Assembly: GCF_003546865.1 (NCBI RefSeq)
Contig: NZ_CP023434.1
Span: forward strand, 682,001 to 746,000
From: Suicoccus acidiformans
GTDB taxonomy: Bacteria; Bacillota; Bacilli; Lactobacillales; Aerococcaceae
Reading direction: 5' to 3'
DNA length: 64,000 nucleotides
The notes beneath the pieces are model-generated. The model saw only the letters and a list, made by a program, of their open reading frames with translations. It was not told where the DNA came from and ran no database searches. Shown here piece by piece: positions 57,315 to 64,000 of this stretch (position 1 is its first letter; each line of letters starts with the position of its first letter). The translations under genes and the position numbers were made by a program.

Positions 57315-57751
57315 GGCGCAGTGAATTAGGCTTTTCTTTGCTTGAAAGTCTACTTGTCTTGGCCATTCTCAGCATCTGCTTAGTGTGCTTGCGTTTTACA
57401 CAACCGATTGATTTCAAGCAGAGTATTGAAGGTCGGCTCTTATTCGAAACGATTGCTCAAGAATTGCAGACAGCTCAACAGACAGCTATTTTGCAGAAGG
57501 TAGATATTCGTGTAGATTTTGATGCGTATCGCCAAGAGGTTCGCTTTACCGAAATGCGCACGCCAAGGGAAAGCTATCAATTGCGCGTGCCGGAACCTTG
57601 GCAGATTGAGCATTCTTATGCCTTTACTTTTCGCCGTGATGCACGGACAACTAACTTTAAATCGATTCATTTCATCAATATGCAGGACAATACAAGGGTC
57701 TCCTTTGTCTTTCAAATAGCAAATGGTCGCTTTTGTATAGAGAGGGGTTGA
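57311..57751 (+). CDS. comGD: Minor pseudopilin ComGD
   Basis: 146 aa. Prepilin signal RRSELGFSLLESLLVLAILSI at the N terminus, then a beta-rich soluble domain ending in Cys. The start GTG 57311 overlaps the comGC stop by 4 bp. Confidence 0.9.
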   Translation: MRRSELGFSLLESLLVLAILSICLVCLRFTQPIDFKQSIEGRLLFETIAQELQTAQQTAILQKVDIRVDFDAYRQEVRFTEMRTPRESYQLRVPEPWQIEHSYAFTFRRDARTTNFKSIHFINMQDNTRVSFVFQIANGRFCIERG

Positions 57752-57755
57752 AGTT

Positions 57756-58091
57756 ATGAGGCGTAGTGAAGGTGCCTTTACCTTATTGGAAGCATTAACG
57801 GCATTGAGTCTGCTCGGCTTTGTGTTAGCCCTCTTCTTGCCCAGCTACTTATCTTTGATTGAAAGCCAACAGAGGGAAGCGGAGGCGACTCAGGAATGGC
57901 GAATATTTTATGAGTTGGCCCGGGTGAGTTTTGCAGAAGATGATAGTAGTCTACGTGAAGAAGCCTTAATTAGGAACTATAATGCCAGTGGCCAAGGGCG
58001 GAGAGTGGAAGCTTTTGCTTGTGAGGCTGAACTTTGCCAAATATGGCTTGAAGGAGGTGAGGCGTATACGGTGGCTAGAGAAGATTCATAG
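57756..58091 (+). CDS. comGE: Minor pseudopilin ComGE-like
   Basis: 111 aa. MRRSEGAFTLLEALTALSLLGF is a prepilin signal with Ala in place of Gly before Phe. Two Cys near the C terminus (CEAELCQ) could form a disulphide. The next gene begins within its 3' end. Confidence 0.85.
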   Translation: MRRSEGAFTLLEALTALSLLGFVLALFLPSYLSLIESQQREAEATQEWRIFYELARVSFAEDDSSLREEALIRNYNASGQGRRVEAFACEAELCQIWLEGGEAYTVAREDS

Positions 58092-58509
58092 TAGTCATGA
58101 TGCGGCTTTCACATTAGTAGAATTATTACTAGGTTTGCTGATTTTCTCCATGATTATGCAGACGATAAGTATGAGCTTACGGACTTATCAGAGTATCGAA
58201 GGGCGAATCCTGGAAGATCGTAGCCAAGATTGGCATCTCTTTCTCAATTTACTAGAGGCGGAGCTAGAACATTATACGGTGGAAGGCATTGAAGGTGGGC
58301 GGGTTTACCTAAAGGAACCTCAAAGCGGGAAAGTATCCTGGATTGAGCTAAATCGTGGGCGGCTTGTTAAGCGTCCGGGTTGGCAAACTTATTTAATGGA
58401 AGTGGACACCTGGTCCGCCCAATGGCAGGGTGAATTTATCTATTTGGAAGTAAGTCTAGCAAACGGCCAAACTTATCAAGGTCATATTCGGGTAGGTGGG
58501 AATCCTTGA
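58057..58509 (+). CDS. comGF: Minor pseudopilin ComGF-like
   Basis: About 150 aa. Prepilin-like motif AAFTLVELLLGLLIFSMIMQ near residue 17, again with Ala before Phe, and a C-terminal beta domain (GRVYLKEPQSGKVSWIEL) typical of ComGF. The start is uncertain: AAGGAGG at 58051-58057 overlaps GTG 58057, and no ATG, GTG or TTG lies at normal distance; coupling to comGE or a rare ATA start (58066) is possible. Confidence 0.8.
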   Translation: MRRIRWLEKIHSSHDAAFTLVELLLGLLIFSMIMQTISMSLRTYQSIEGRILEDRSQDWHLFLNLLEAELEHYTVEGIEGGRVYLKEPQSGKVSWIELNRGRLVKRPGWQTYLMEVDTWSAQWQGEFIYLEVSLANGQTYQGHIRVGGNP

Positions 58510-59279
58510 AGCAGAAAGCATTTGCCTTACCGACAACTATCGTATTTATGCTTTTGACATCTATGCTCTACTTAAGTTTACTGCGCCTGGTGACGGGTGA
58601 CCGGGTGAATCATGCACGCTTACAAGAAGCTTACCGAATAGGGATTCAAGCAGAAATGGCCGCAAGTCACTTGCAAGCAGCCTACCAAGATAGCTTTGTT
58701 GAATTAGAAGAAGCTGTTCGAAACCGAAGCGAACTTTTAAAGGAACGTCGCCTGCAACCCTATCTTCATTGGGAAAGCTGGTTGGATGACTTTGAAGCAG
58801 GTGTGTTCTTTGAAGAAAATCAGGAGCAGGAACAGGTTTTACTATATACGCAAGAACTCTTCCTTGCGGACGAAGAGCGTTGGCAAGAGGTTGCTTCTTG
58901 GATAAATTTACCAGTGCATGGTTATATGAAGGCGGCTTACCAAATCGAGCTAGTAAGTCCGAATGCATATCTTGACTCATTGAAGCAATTGAGGCAAGAT
59001 CTAGAAAATTCGGATTTTCAACTAATCAAGGAAGATCTATTCTGGGAAAAGCAATATTGGCAAGCGCCGATTAATGAGCTAAGCTTAACGTATAACTCAG
59101 GACTTACTTATCAATATAACCGCAGAGGGCAAGGATCAATCGTGCATCAAAACCATAGTGGGACCTTTAAACAAGAAGTCAGTCAGACTTTACCAGGGGT
59201 TGACTACTATGTACAACTGACCGTTTATTTGTATCAGCGGCCAAAGGCGGAGGAGTCCAATTTAAGTGAGATTTACTAG
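58506..59279 (+). CDS. comGG: ComGG-like protein, unusually long
   Basis: 257 aa. Short basic N terminus and hydrophobic helix (KQKAFALPTTIVFMLLTSMLYLSLL), like the tip pseudopilins of the GspK/ComGG position, then a long soluble domain. Bacillus ComGG is about half this length. Start TTG 58506 overlaps the comGF stop by 4 bp. Assignment rests mainly on location as last gene of the comG operon. Confidence 0.75.
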   Translation: MKQKAFALPTTIVFMLLTSMLYLSLLRLVTGDRVNHARLQEAYRIGIQAEMAASHLQAAYQDSFVELEEAVRNRSELLKERRLQPYLHWESWLDDFEAGVFFEENQEQEQVLLYTQELFLADEERWQEVASWINLPVHGYMKAAYQIELVSPNAYLDSLKQLRQDLENSDFQLIKEDLFWEKQYWQAPINELSLTYNSGLTYQYNRRGQGSIVHQNHSGTFKQEVSQTLPGVDYYVQLTVYLYQRPKAEESNLSEIY

Positions 59280-59333
59280 GTGGCAACAGAATTCTTTGCT
59301 ATAATAAGAGTAATTAGAAAGAAGGTTGTCACT

Positions 59334-60395
59334 GTGAGAAGAATTGAAGCAATCAGAGACTATTTAAAAGAAGAGCAAATGGACGCAATGCTGGTGACAA
59401 ATTTGAAGAATGTCTTCTATTTGGCTAACTTTACGGGAACGGCCGGCCTTATTCTCTTAACTCAAGAGAAAGCATTCTTTATGACCGATTTTCGTTACCG
59501 CCAACAAGCGACTGAGCAGGCAAAAGGCTTTGAGGTCATTATTCGTGAGGGGACTCAGACAGAGGCATTACAAGGTTTAATCGACCAAGAAGGAATTGAG
59601 CGTTTAATGCTGGAAGCTGATGATATGAAGCTTTCAACTTACGAAGATTTAGAAGATGCCTTAGATGTTGACTTCTATTCCAGTCGTGGGGTGATTGAAG
59701 CTATTCGAGCTGTTAAGGACCCTGAAGAGGTTGAACGGATTAGGAAAGCGTGCCAAATTACTGACGAAGCATATACACACATTCTTGACTTCATTCAAGT
59801 CGGGATGACTGAACTTGAAGTCGCCAATGAATTAGAACGCTTTATGAAGGCTAAAGGTGCGTCGGCTATGTCTTTTGACACCATCGTAGCCAGTGGTTAC
59901 CGCTCAGCCATGCCTCATGGTGTAGCTAGCGATAAGGTAATTGAAGCAGGCGATATGGTGACTATCGACTTTGGCTGCTACTATCAAGGCTATAGTTCAG
60001 ATATGACTCGAACTTTTGCCATCGGCGACGTTGATCCGGAACTGGAGAAGATTTATGCGATTGTTCTTGAAGCACATGAACGGGTCATTGCTCAAGCGAA
60101 GGCTGGGATGACGGGTGCTGAAGTAGATGCGATTGCCCGAGACTATATTAGCGAGCAAGGTTACGGGGAATATTTCGGCCACTCAACTGGGCATGGCTTA
60201 GGTATCGATGTGCATGAAGAGCCAGCCATTGCCAGTCGCAATGAGGAGCCTTTGGAAGAGTATATGGTCATCACCGATGAGCCGGGAATTTATATAGAAG
60301 GTCTGGGCGGTGTAAGGATTGAAGATGACTTATTAGTATTAGCCGATGGGGTAGAAAGTCTCAACACAAGTCCAAAACATTTCATAAAACTCTAG
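59334..60395 (+). CDS. M24-family Xaa-Pro peptidase
   Basis: 353 aa. N-terminal creatinase-like domain (1-125), then the pita-bread metalloprotease fold. The Asp-Asp-His-Glu-Glu metal ligands are visible in TIDFGCYYQGYSSDMTRTFA near 215, GHSTGHGLGIDVHEEP near 285, DEPGIYIEG near 320 and GGVRIEDDLLV near 330. Cleaves X-Pro bonds in peptides. GTG 59334 lies after AAGAAGG; an earlier GTG at 59280 would include a promoter-like TATAAT at 59300-59305. Same place as yqhT relative to comG in Bacillus. Confidence 0.92.
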   Translation: MRRIEAIRDYLKEEQMDAMLVTNLKNVFYLANFTGTAGLILLTQEKAFFMTDFRYRQQATEQAKGFEVIIREGTQTEALQGLIDQEGIERLMLEADDMKLSTYEDLEDALDVDFYSSRGVIEAIRAVKDPEEVERIRKACQITDEAYTHILDFIQVGMTELEVANELERFMKAKGASAMSFDTIVASGYRSAMPHGVASDKVIEAGDMVTIDFGCYYQGYSSDMTRTFAIGDVDPELEKIYAIVLEAHERVIAQAKAGMTGAEVDAIARDYISEQGYGEYFGHSTGHGLGIDVHEEPAIASRNEEPLEEYMVITDEPGIYIEGLGGVRIEDDLLVLADGVESLNTSPKHFIKL

Positions 60396-60454
60396 CTAAA
60401 TGAGATATAGTTCGGTACAATGGAAGGGATAAAGTTGACTTAGGAGGTTCTAAT

Positions 60455-60856
60455 ATGACAAATAAACGCGAAGTAGCCTTCAATCCATCAGAACACGGAA
60501 ATTTAGGTGAAATCAATATAACGCCAGGCGTACTCGAGTCAATTGCTGCCAAGGCGAGTAGTGAAGTGAAAGGGGTCGTCACCCAACACACTGGCTTCCA
60601 GAAAGAAGTCGAAAACTTTCTTGGCATGGACAATGAGCGTATTTCAGCCCATGTTGGCCGAGACGGTGAGGATTTAACGATTGATCTACATGTGCATATC
60701 ATGTTTGGTTATTCTGTACCTGAAGTGGCTATTGAAATTCAAGAACGTGTCCGCGAGCAGATTCTATATATGACCGATTTATTAGTCAGCCAAGTAAATG
60801 TTCACGTGCAATCGATTGAAACAGAAGCAGTCGCAGGTGAAACGCGTGAGTCGTAA
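60455..60856 (+). CDS. Asp23/Gls24-family envelope stress protein (YqhY-like)
   Basis: 133 aa. GEINITPGVLESIAAKASSEVKGV and the DLHVHIMFGYSVPEVAIEIQERVREQI segment match Asp23/DUF322 proteins. Bacillus yqhY lies beside accBC and nusB and is linked to lipid synthesis control. AGGAGG precedes ATG 60455. It overlaps nusB by 11 bp. Confidence 0.92.
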   Translation: MTNKREVAFNPSEHGNLGEINITPGVLESIAAKASSEVKGVVTQHTGFQKEVENFLGMDNERISAHVGRDGEDLTIDLHVHIMFGYSVPEVAIEIQERVREQILYMTDLLVSQVNVHVQSIETEAVAGETRES

Positions 60857-61310
60857 ACTAAGTTCAAGGCGCGAGGCGCGCATCATTGCCTTGCAGACCT
60901 TATTTCAGTTAACGGTTAATGCTCAAGAAACGTCTCGTGATGAAGCCTTAGCTTTTGCCTTAGAAGAAGGCGATTATCCAGAAGCAGGCTTTGATTCTAT
61001 TAGTGATCCTTATGTATATACACTTATTGAAGGGGTCCAAAGCCATCAAGCAAGTTTGGACGAGATAATTCAAGCGAATTTATCCAATTGGACATTGTCG
61101 CGCTTATTGCCGATTGATTTAACCATTCTGCGTATCGCAATCTATGAAATGGACTATGTGGATGATGAAGACGTCCCACCAGCAGTTGCTGTCAATGAAG
61201 CGATTGAGATTAGCCGTGGCTTCAGTGATGATAAATCTCGTAAATTTATTAGTGGTGTCCTCTTAAATCGACTCCATAAGAATGATGCAGTTCTTGAAGA
61301 AGACGCTTAA
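60846..61310 (+). CDS. nusB: Transcription antitermination factor NusB
   Basis: 154 aa all-helical RNA-binding protein used in rRNA antitermination. SRREARIIALQTLFQL at the start, AVNEAIEISRGFSDDKSRKFISGVLLNRL near the end. GTG 60846 is inside the 3' end of the preceding gene with AGGTGA upstream. A terminator follows. Confidence 0.95.
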   Translation: MSRKLSSRREARIIALQTLFQLTVNAQETSRDEALAFALEEGDYPEAGFDSISDPYVYTLIEGVQSHQASLDEIIQANLSNWTLSRLLPIDLTILRIAIYEMDYVDDEDVPPAVAVNEAIEISRGFSDDKSRKFISGVLLNRLHKNDAVLEEDA

Positions 61311-61316
61311 AAGTTC

Positions 61317-61358
61317 TAAGCAGACCTGACCCTTGATTGGGCTTGGGTCTGCTTTTCT
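61317..61358 (+). terminator. Terminator after nusB
   Basis: AAGCAGACC/GGTCTGCTT stem with a partly paired loop (GACCC/GGGC) and a short T run. Confidence 0.85.
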
Positions 61359-61467
61359 TATTTTTAGGCGGGGGTGAGAATATGCCCTTTCAATGAATTA
61401 AGTTTGTAAAAAGGCCGTCTAAATATTAATCCTTATGAATGTGTGATACAATAAAGATGTTAAGAAA

Positions 61468-61552
61468 TCCCGACGTGACATATCGCTTTTCTTATAGCGT
61501 GTGTGTAAAGTGCGCGGTTATAAGTTAAGTAACTTGGGTTGGGACGCCGGGA
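61468..61552 (+). ncRNA. Candidate structured 5' leader of the DUF1002-like gene
   Basis: TCCCGACGT (61468-61476) pairs with ACGCCGGGA (61544-61552) with one mismatch. It encloses two hairpins: CGCT/AGCG (61484-61499) and AAGTTA-AG-TAACTT (61522-61535). It lies between a TACAAT -10 candidate (61447-61452) and the ribosome binding site. The three-way-junction layout is riboswitch-like, but it matches no class I recognise. Confidence 0.45.
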
Positions 61553-61572
61553 GAGAAAAGGAGAGTATTTCT

Positions 61573-63264
61573 ATGACGTTGAAACGTAAAATTCTTATGG
61601 GACTTACTGCGACAGCCTTACTGGCACCTGCCGTTAGTCCAGTGGTATATATGACATCAGCAGCGGCAGTTGTGAGTCAACAAACTCAAGGGGCAGGCAT
61701 GGTAGCCTTAGGTGGATCGCTGTCTGGTCAAGATGCGACTCAAACCTTGCAACTTTTAGGTGCGGGCAATGTCGATCAAAGTAAAATTATCTATGTGGAT
61801 GGCCCAATGGTGAATCAGTATTTACAAGATGGCTCTAATGCAGGTACAACCGTTCTATCGAGTGCCTTTATTCAACCTATGCAAGAAGGTTATGGTGTCC
61901 AAGTGCAAATTGTCACCCCGCAGAATATTACTCAAGTCTCTCAACTTACTTACCAGAATGCGGCCATTACAGCAGGTGCACGCAATGCTCAGATTCGCAT
62001 TGCAACCGTATCACCGGTAACCGGTGAAGGGGCCTTGGCTGGGGTCTATGCCTTGTTAGAGTCTACGGGAACCCAAGTGAACCCACAAGACGCCCAAGTG
62101 GCCCAACAAGAAATTAGCGTAGTGAATAATGTAAGCCAGTACACCCCACTGAATAATATCCAGGTTAATCAAATCATAGCGCAAGTTAAAGCAGAAGTTA
62201 CGACCAATATTGTTAACAATGTCCAAGTGGATGAAGCAACTATCACGAATATTGTTAACCAAGTATTAGAAGCCAATGGCGTAAACCCTGACGAGAATCC
62301 TGAAGTAACCCAAGAAGTTGTCGGTTATGCTGAAGAGTATGCCAATACCGACGCTGCGCAGAACGAAGAGACGATTCAACAGTTAGAAACAAGTATTCAA
62401 GGTAGCTGGTCTGACATCTTGCCGACTCTACAACCAACACAGACGGCAGAAGATATTCTAGCTGGCGAACGGTTAGGCTTTAGTGAACAAAGTGAATTCC
62501 ATCCAATACTTCAAGCTTTTGCTGACCGCTTCTATCAAGTCGTCGAAAGTGGTGAATTGGTAGAGAACACTTATGCACAGACCTTTACCTTTGAAGCGAT
62601 GACGCCAGGTCTTTCCACAGAAGAAAAGAATGCCTTAAATGAGTTGCGGGCTCAGATGTATCAATATGCATCCAGCCAAGTAGGGGATGTGAAGGATACG
62701 TGGTTGAATCAATTAAATGGAGCCCAACAAATGCGCTCAAGTGATCCTGTGTTAGCAGAAATTGTTCAGCAAGTTGCCAACGCCACCGGTCTTGCCCCAG
62801 AAGTCTTTGCTTACCGCGACTTTGAACAAGATGGTACTGTCATTCAAATGGCTGCCTACTACGATGGACCCGACCATCAATCGGTAGCAGGGCGTTTCGC
62901 TTATGATACCGCAACGCAAGAAATCTTTGCAGTAGATGAAATGATGAACGTAACACCTCTGACACCATTCGATTTCCAAACTGCCTATGGGGTAAGTGTC
63001 GAAAATGCTTATATCCCAAGCGTAGAGATTCCAGCGGACTATACGATTCCTGGCTATACACCAGAAGAAAGTACAGAGTCTTCTGAAGAAGAAGCAGAAG
63101 AGACAGGCGAAGAGACACCAGCGGATGCTCCTACAGAAGAAGCTCCCGTTGAAGAACCGATTGAGGAGCCGGCTCCAGCAGAAGAAGTTATTGAAGAGCC
63201 AGTAACAGTGCCTCAAGACCCTGCATCGATGGGTGAAGAAGGTACACAAGAAGTTGCGCAGTAA
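61573..63264 (+). CDS. Secreted DUF1002-type protein with acidic C-terminal tail
   Basis: 563 aa. Signal peptide residues 1-30 (cleavage near TSAAA). Central region: GGSLSGQDATQTLQLLGAGNVDQSKI, then YVDGPMVNQYLQ and IRIATVSPVTGEGALAGVYALLE, the DUF1002 (YpuA-like) pattern of unknown function. Last ~65 residues are Glu/Pro-rich low complexity (APVEEPIEEPAPAEEV). No LPXTG motif or terminal membrane helix, so it is probably released or loosely wall-associated. AAAAGGAG precedes ATG 61573. It stands between nusB and xseA, positions that are adjacent or nearly so in many Firmicutes. Confidence 0.8.
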   Translation: MTLKRKILMGLTATALLAPAVSPVVYMTSAAAVVSQQTQGAGMVALGGSLSGQDATQTLQLLGAGNVDQSKIIYVDGPMVNQYLQDGSNAGTTVLSSAFIQPMQEGYGVQVQIVTPQNITQVSQLTYQNAAITAGARNAQIRIATVSPVTGEGALAGVYALLESTGTQVNPQDAQVAQQEISVVNNVSQYTPLNNIQVNQIIAQVKAEVTTNIVNNVQVDEATITNIVNQVLEANGVNPDENPEVTQEVVGYAEEYANTDAAQNEETIQQLETSIQGSWSDILPTLQPTQTAEDILAGERLGFSEQSEFHPILQAFADRFYQVVESGELVENTYAQTFTFEAMTPGLSTEEKNALNELRAQMYQYASSQVGDVKDTWLNQLNGAQQMRSSDPVLAEIVQQVANATGLAPEVFAYRDFEQDGTVIQMAAYYDGPDHQSVAGRFAYDTATQEIFAVDEMMNVTPLTPFDFQTAYGVSVENAYIPSVEIPADYTIPGYTPEESTESSEEEAEETGEETPADAPTEEAPVEEPIEEPAPAEEVIEEPVTVPQDPASMGEEGTQEVAQ

Positions 63265-63576
63265 CGTTACTGTCGCTATTTAAGTAAATACATCGGATTA
63301 ACATTTAAACATGTTGGTCCGGTGTATTTTTAAATTAGAAATTTCCAATAGATGCTCCTCACTTCTCCAAAGAAAAGCAACAATATCAATGCGATAATCC
63401 ATGCTAGTGCTTTAGTCGTCCCAAGCCATGAAGTAATTGGAAGTAACTCATCTTACTTAAGTAAAGCCTTCTCCTTCGGTGAAATGTTGAAGATTCGATA
63501 TAATCCTCGGAGTATTTTTGCTATAATAGGTAGTACCGAGCAAATGAATGATTGCTCTGCAGCGGAAGGAGGAGCC
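63265..63576. other. Region between the DUF1002-like gene and xseA
   Basis: 312 bp with a terminator at 63285-63332 and a TATAAT at 63521-63526, a likely -10 for xseA. The minus strand 63330-63452 is open for 40 sense codons encoding a hydrophobic stretch (ALAWIIALILLLFF) but has no start codon; it may be a gene remnant. Confidence 0.55.
63285..63332 (+). terminator. Terminator after the DUF1002-like gene
   Basis: AAATACATCGGA pairs with TCCGGTGTATTT; the inner loop also pairs (AACAT/ATGTT). Short T run. Confidence 0.8.
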
Positions 63577-64000
63577 ATGTCTCAAGTAGCCAAGCAAGAG
63601 AAATATTTAACAGTCCAAGCGCTCACGCAATATATTAAGCGCAAGTTTGACGCCGATCCTTATATGCAGAAGGTTTTCGTTATTGGTGAGATTTCAAACT
63701 TTCGCTTGCGACCGAATGGTCATCAGTATTTCAGTTTGAAGGATGATAAAGCGCGAATTGGCGCGGTCATGTATCGGGGTGCTTTCAGTAAGTTGCCATT
63801 TAAATTGGAAGAGGGAATGAAAGTCCTCGCTCAGGGGCGCATCGCTGTCTACGAGCCGAATGGGAATTACCAGCTAATTATTGAGCAGATGGAGCCGGAT
63901 GGGATTGGGGCCTACTACCTTGCCTTAGAACAGCTCAAGGAGAAATTGCGCCTTGAAGGGGCGTTGGACCGGCCAAAGCGTCCAATTGTCCGTTTCCCTC
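63577..64000 (+). CDS. xseA: Exodeoxyribonuclease VII large subunit, 5' part only
   Basis: The first 141 codons are present and the gene runs off the window. The opening KYLTVQALTQYIKRKFDADPYMQKVFVIGEISNFR and FSLKDDKARIGAVMYRG form the N-terminal OB-fold of XseA, followed by VLAQGRIAVYEPNGNYQL. With XseB it degrades single-stranded DNA. GAAGGAGG precedes ATG 63577. Consistent with the nusB-(folD)-xseA-xseB region of Firmicutes. Confidence 0.95.
   Translation, partial: MSQVAKQEKYLTVQALTQYIKRKFDADPYMQKVFVIGEISNFRLRPNGHQYFSLKDDKARIGAVMYRGAFSKLPFKLEEGMKVLAQGRIAVYEPNGNYQLIIEQMEPDGIGAYYLALEQLKEKLRLEGALDRPKRPIVRFP

Overview
The window reads as chromosome of a low-GC Gram-positive coccus of the Lactobacillales. 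An Aerococcaceae-like origin is my inference; I cannot fix the genus. Supporting signs are a SpxB-type pyruvate oxidase, a complete comG pseudopilus operon, RNase J with RpoY, a cggR-gap-pgk-tpiA-gpmI-eno glycolytic block, HPr/enzyme I, and AAGGAGG-type ribosome binding sites before nearly every gene. No tRNA, rRNA, CRISPR array or prophage was seen.

Layout. 1-5.8 kb is an AT-rich accessory end: a heterodimeric ABC exporter pair, a damaged IS30-type element, and the decayed tail of a second, paralogous ABC gene. 6.0-9.9 kb is a TroABCD-like Mn/Zn importer in two transcripts, each driven by a promoter carrying the same pair of DtxR-type operators. 10.0-11.7 kb is an IS1202-like (ISNCY) element, followed by infC-rpmI-rplT. 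13-21.9 kb holds a glycosyltransferase, a SpxH-like protein, nadK, a pseudouridine synthase, mgtE, small regulators, a DivIVA-domain protein and prfC. 22-24 kb is ptsHI. 24.2-30.1 kb is ykuJ and the yqeG-yqeH-yhbY-nadD-yqeK-rsfS-methyltransferase-tmcAL cluster. It ends at a second, apparently identical IS1202-like copy that separates tmcAL from yceD-rpmF. 32.8-43.7 kb holds rlmA, clpP (CtsR-type operator), the glycolytic operon and spxB. 43.8-44.2 kb is an unexplained element with long imperfect inverted repeats. 44.4-46.9 kb is a seven-LysM wall protein with a C39-like domain behind a WalR-like operator. 47-51.6 kb is a hypothetical gene, secG, an esterase, rnr and smpB. 51.7-54.7 kb on the minus strand is kdgT, rnjA and rpoY. 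54.9-61.3 kb is comGA-GG, an M24 peptidase, an Asp23-family gene and nusB. A DUF1002-type secreted protein and the 5' part of xseA close the window.

How the genes fit together. The glycolytic block delivers pyruvate to SpxB, which makes acetyl-phosphate and H2O2. GpmI is a Mn-dependent enzyme in characterised homologues, and a metal importer with a shared operator is present. mRNA turnover (RNase J, RNase R), trans-translation (SmpB), ClpP and a SpxH-like adaptor form a quality-control and stress set.

Most notable observations: both IS1202-like copies carry unusually long (29 and 30 bp) target duplications whose last base is the first base of the -35 hexamer of the downstream promoter; a 54-bp IS3-like remnant sits in the loop of the smpB/kdgT terminator; and there is the inverted-repeat element at 43.8-44.2 kb. 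I found no clearly new multi-gene system.
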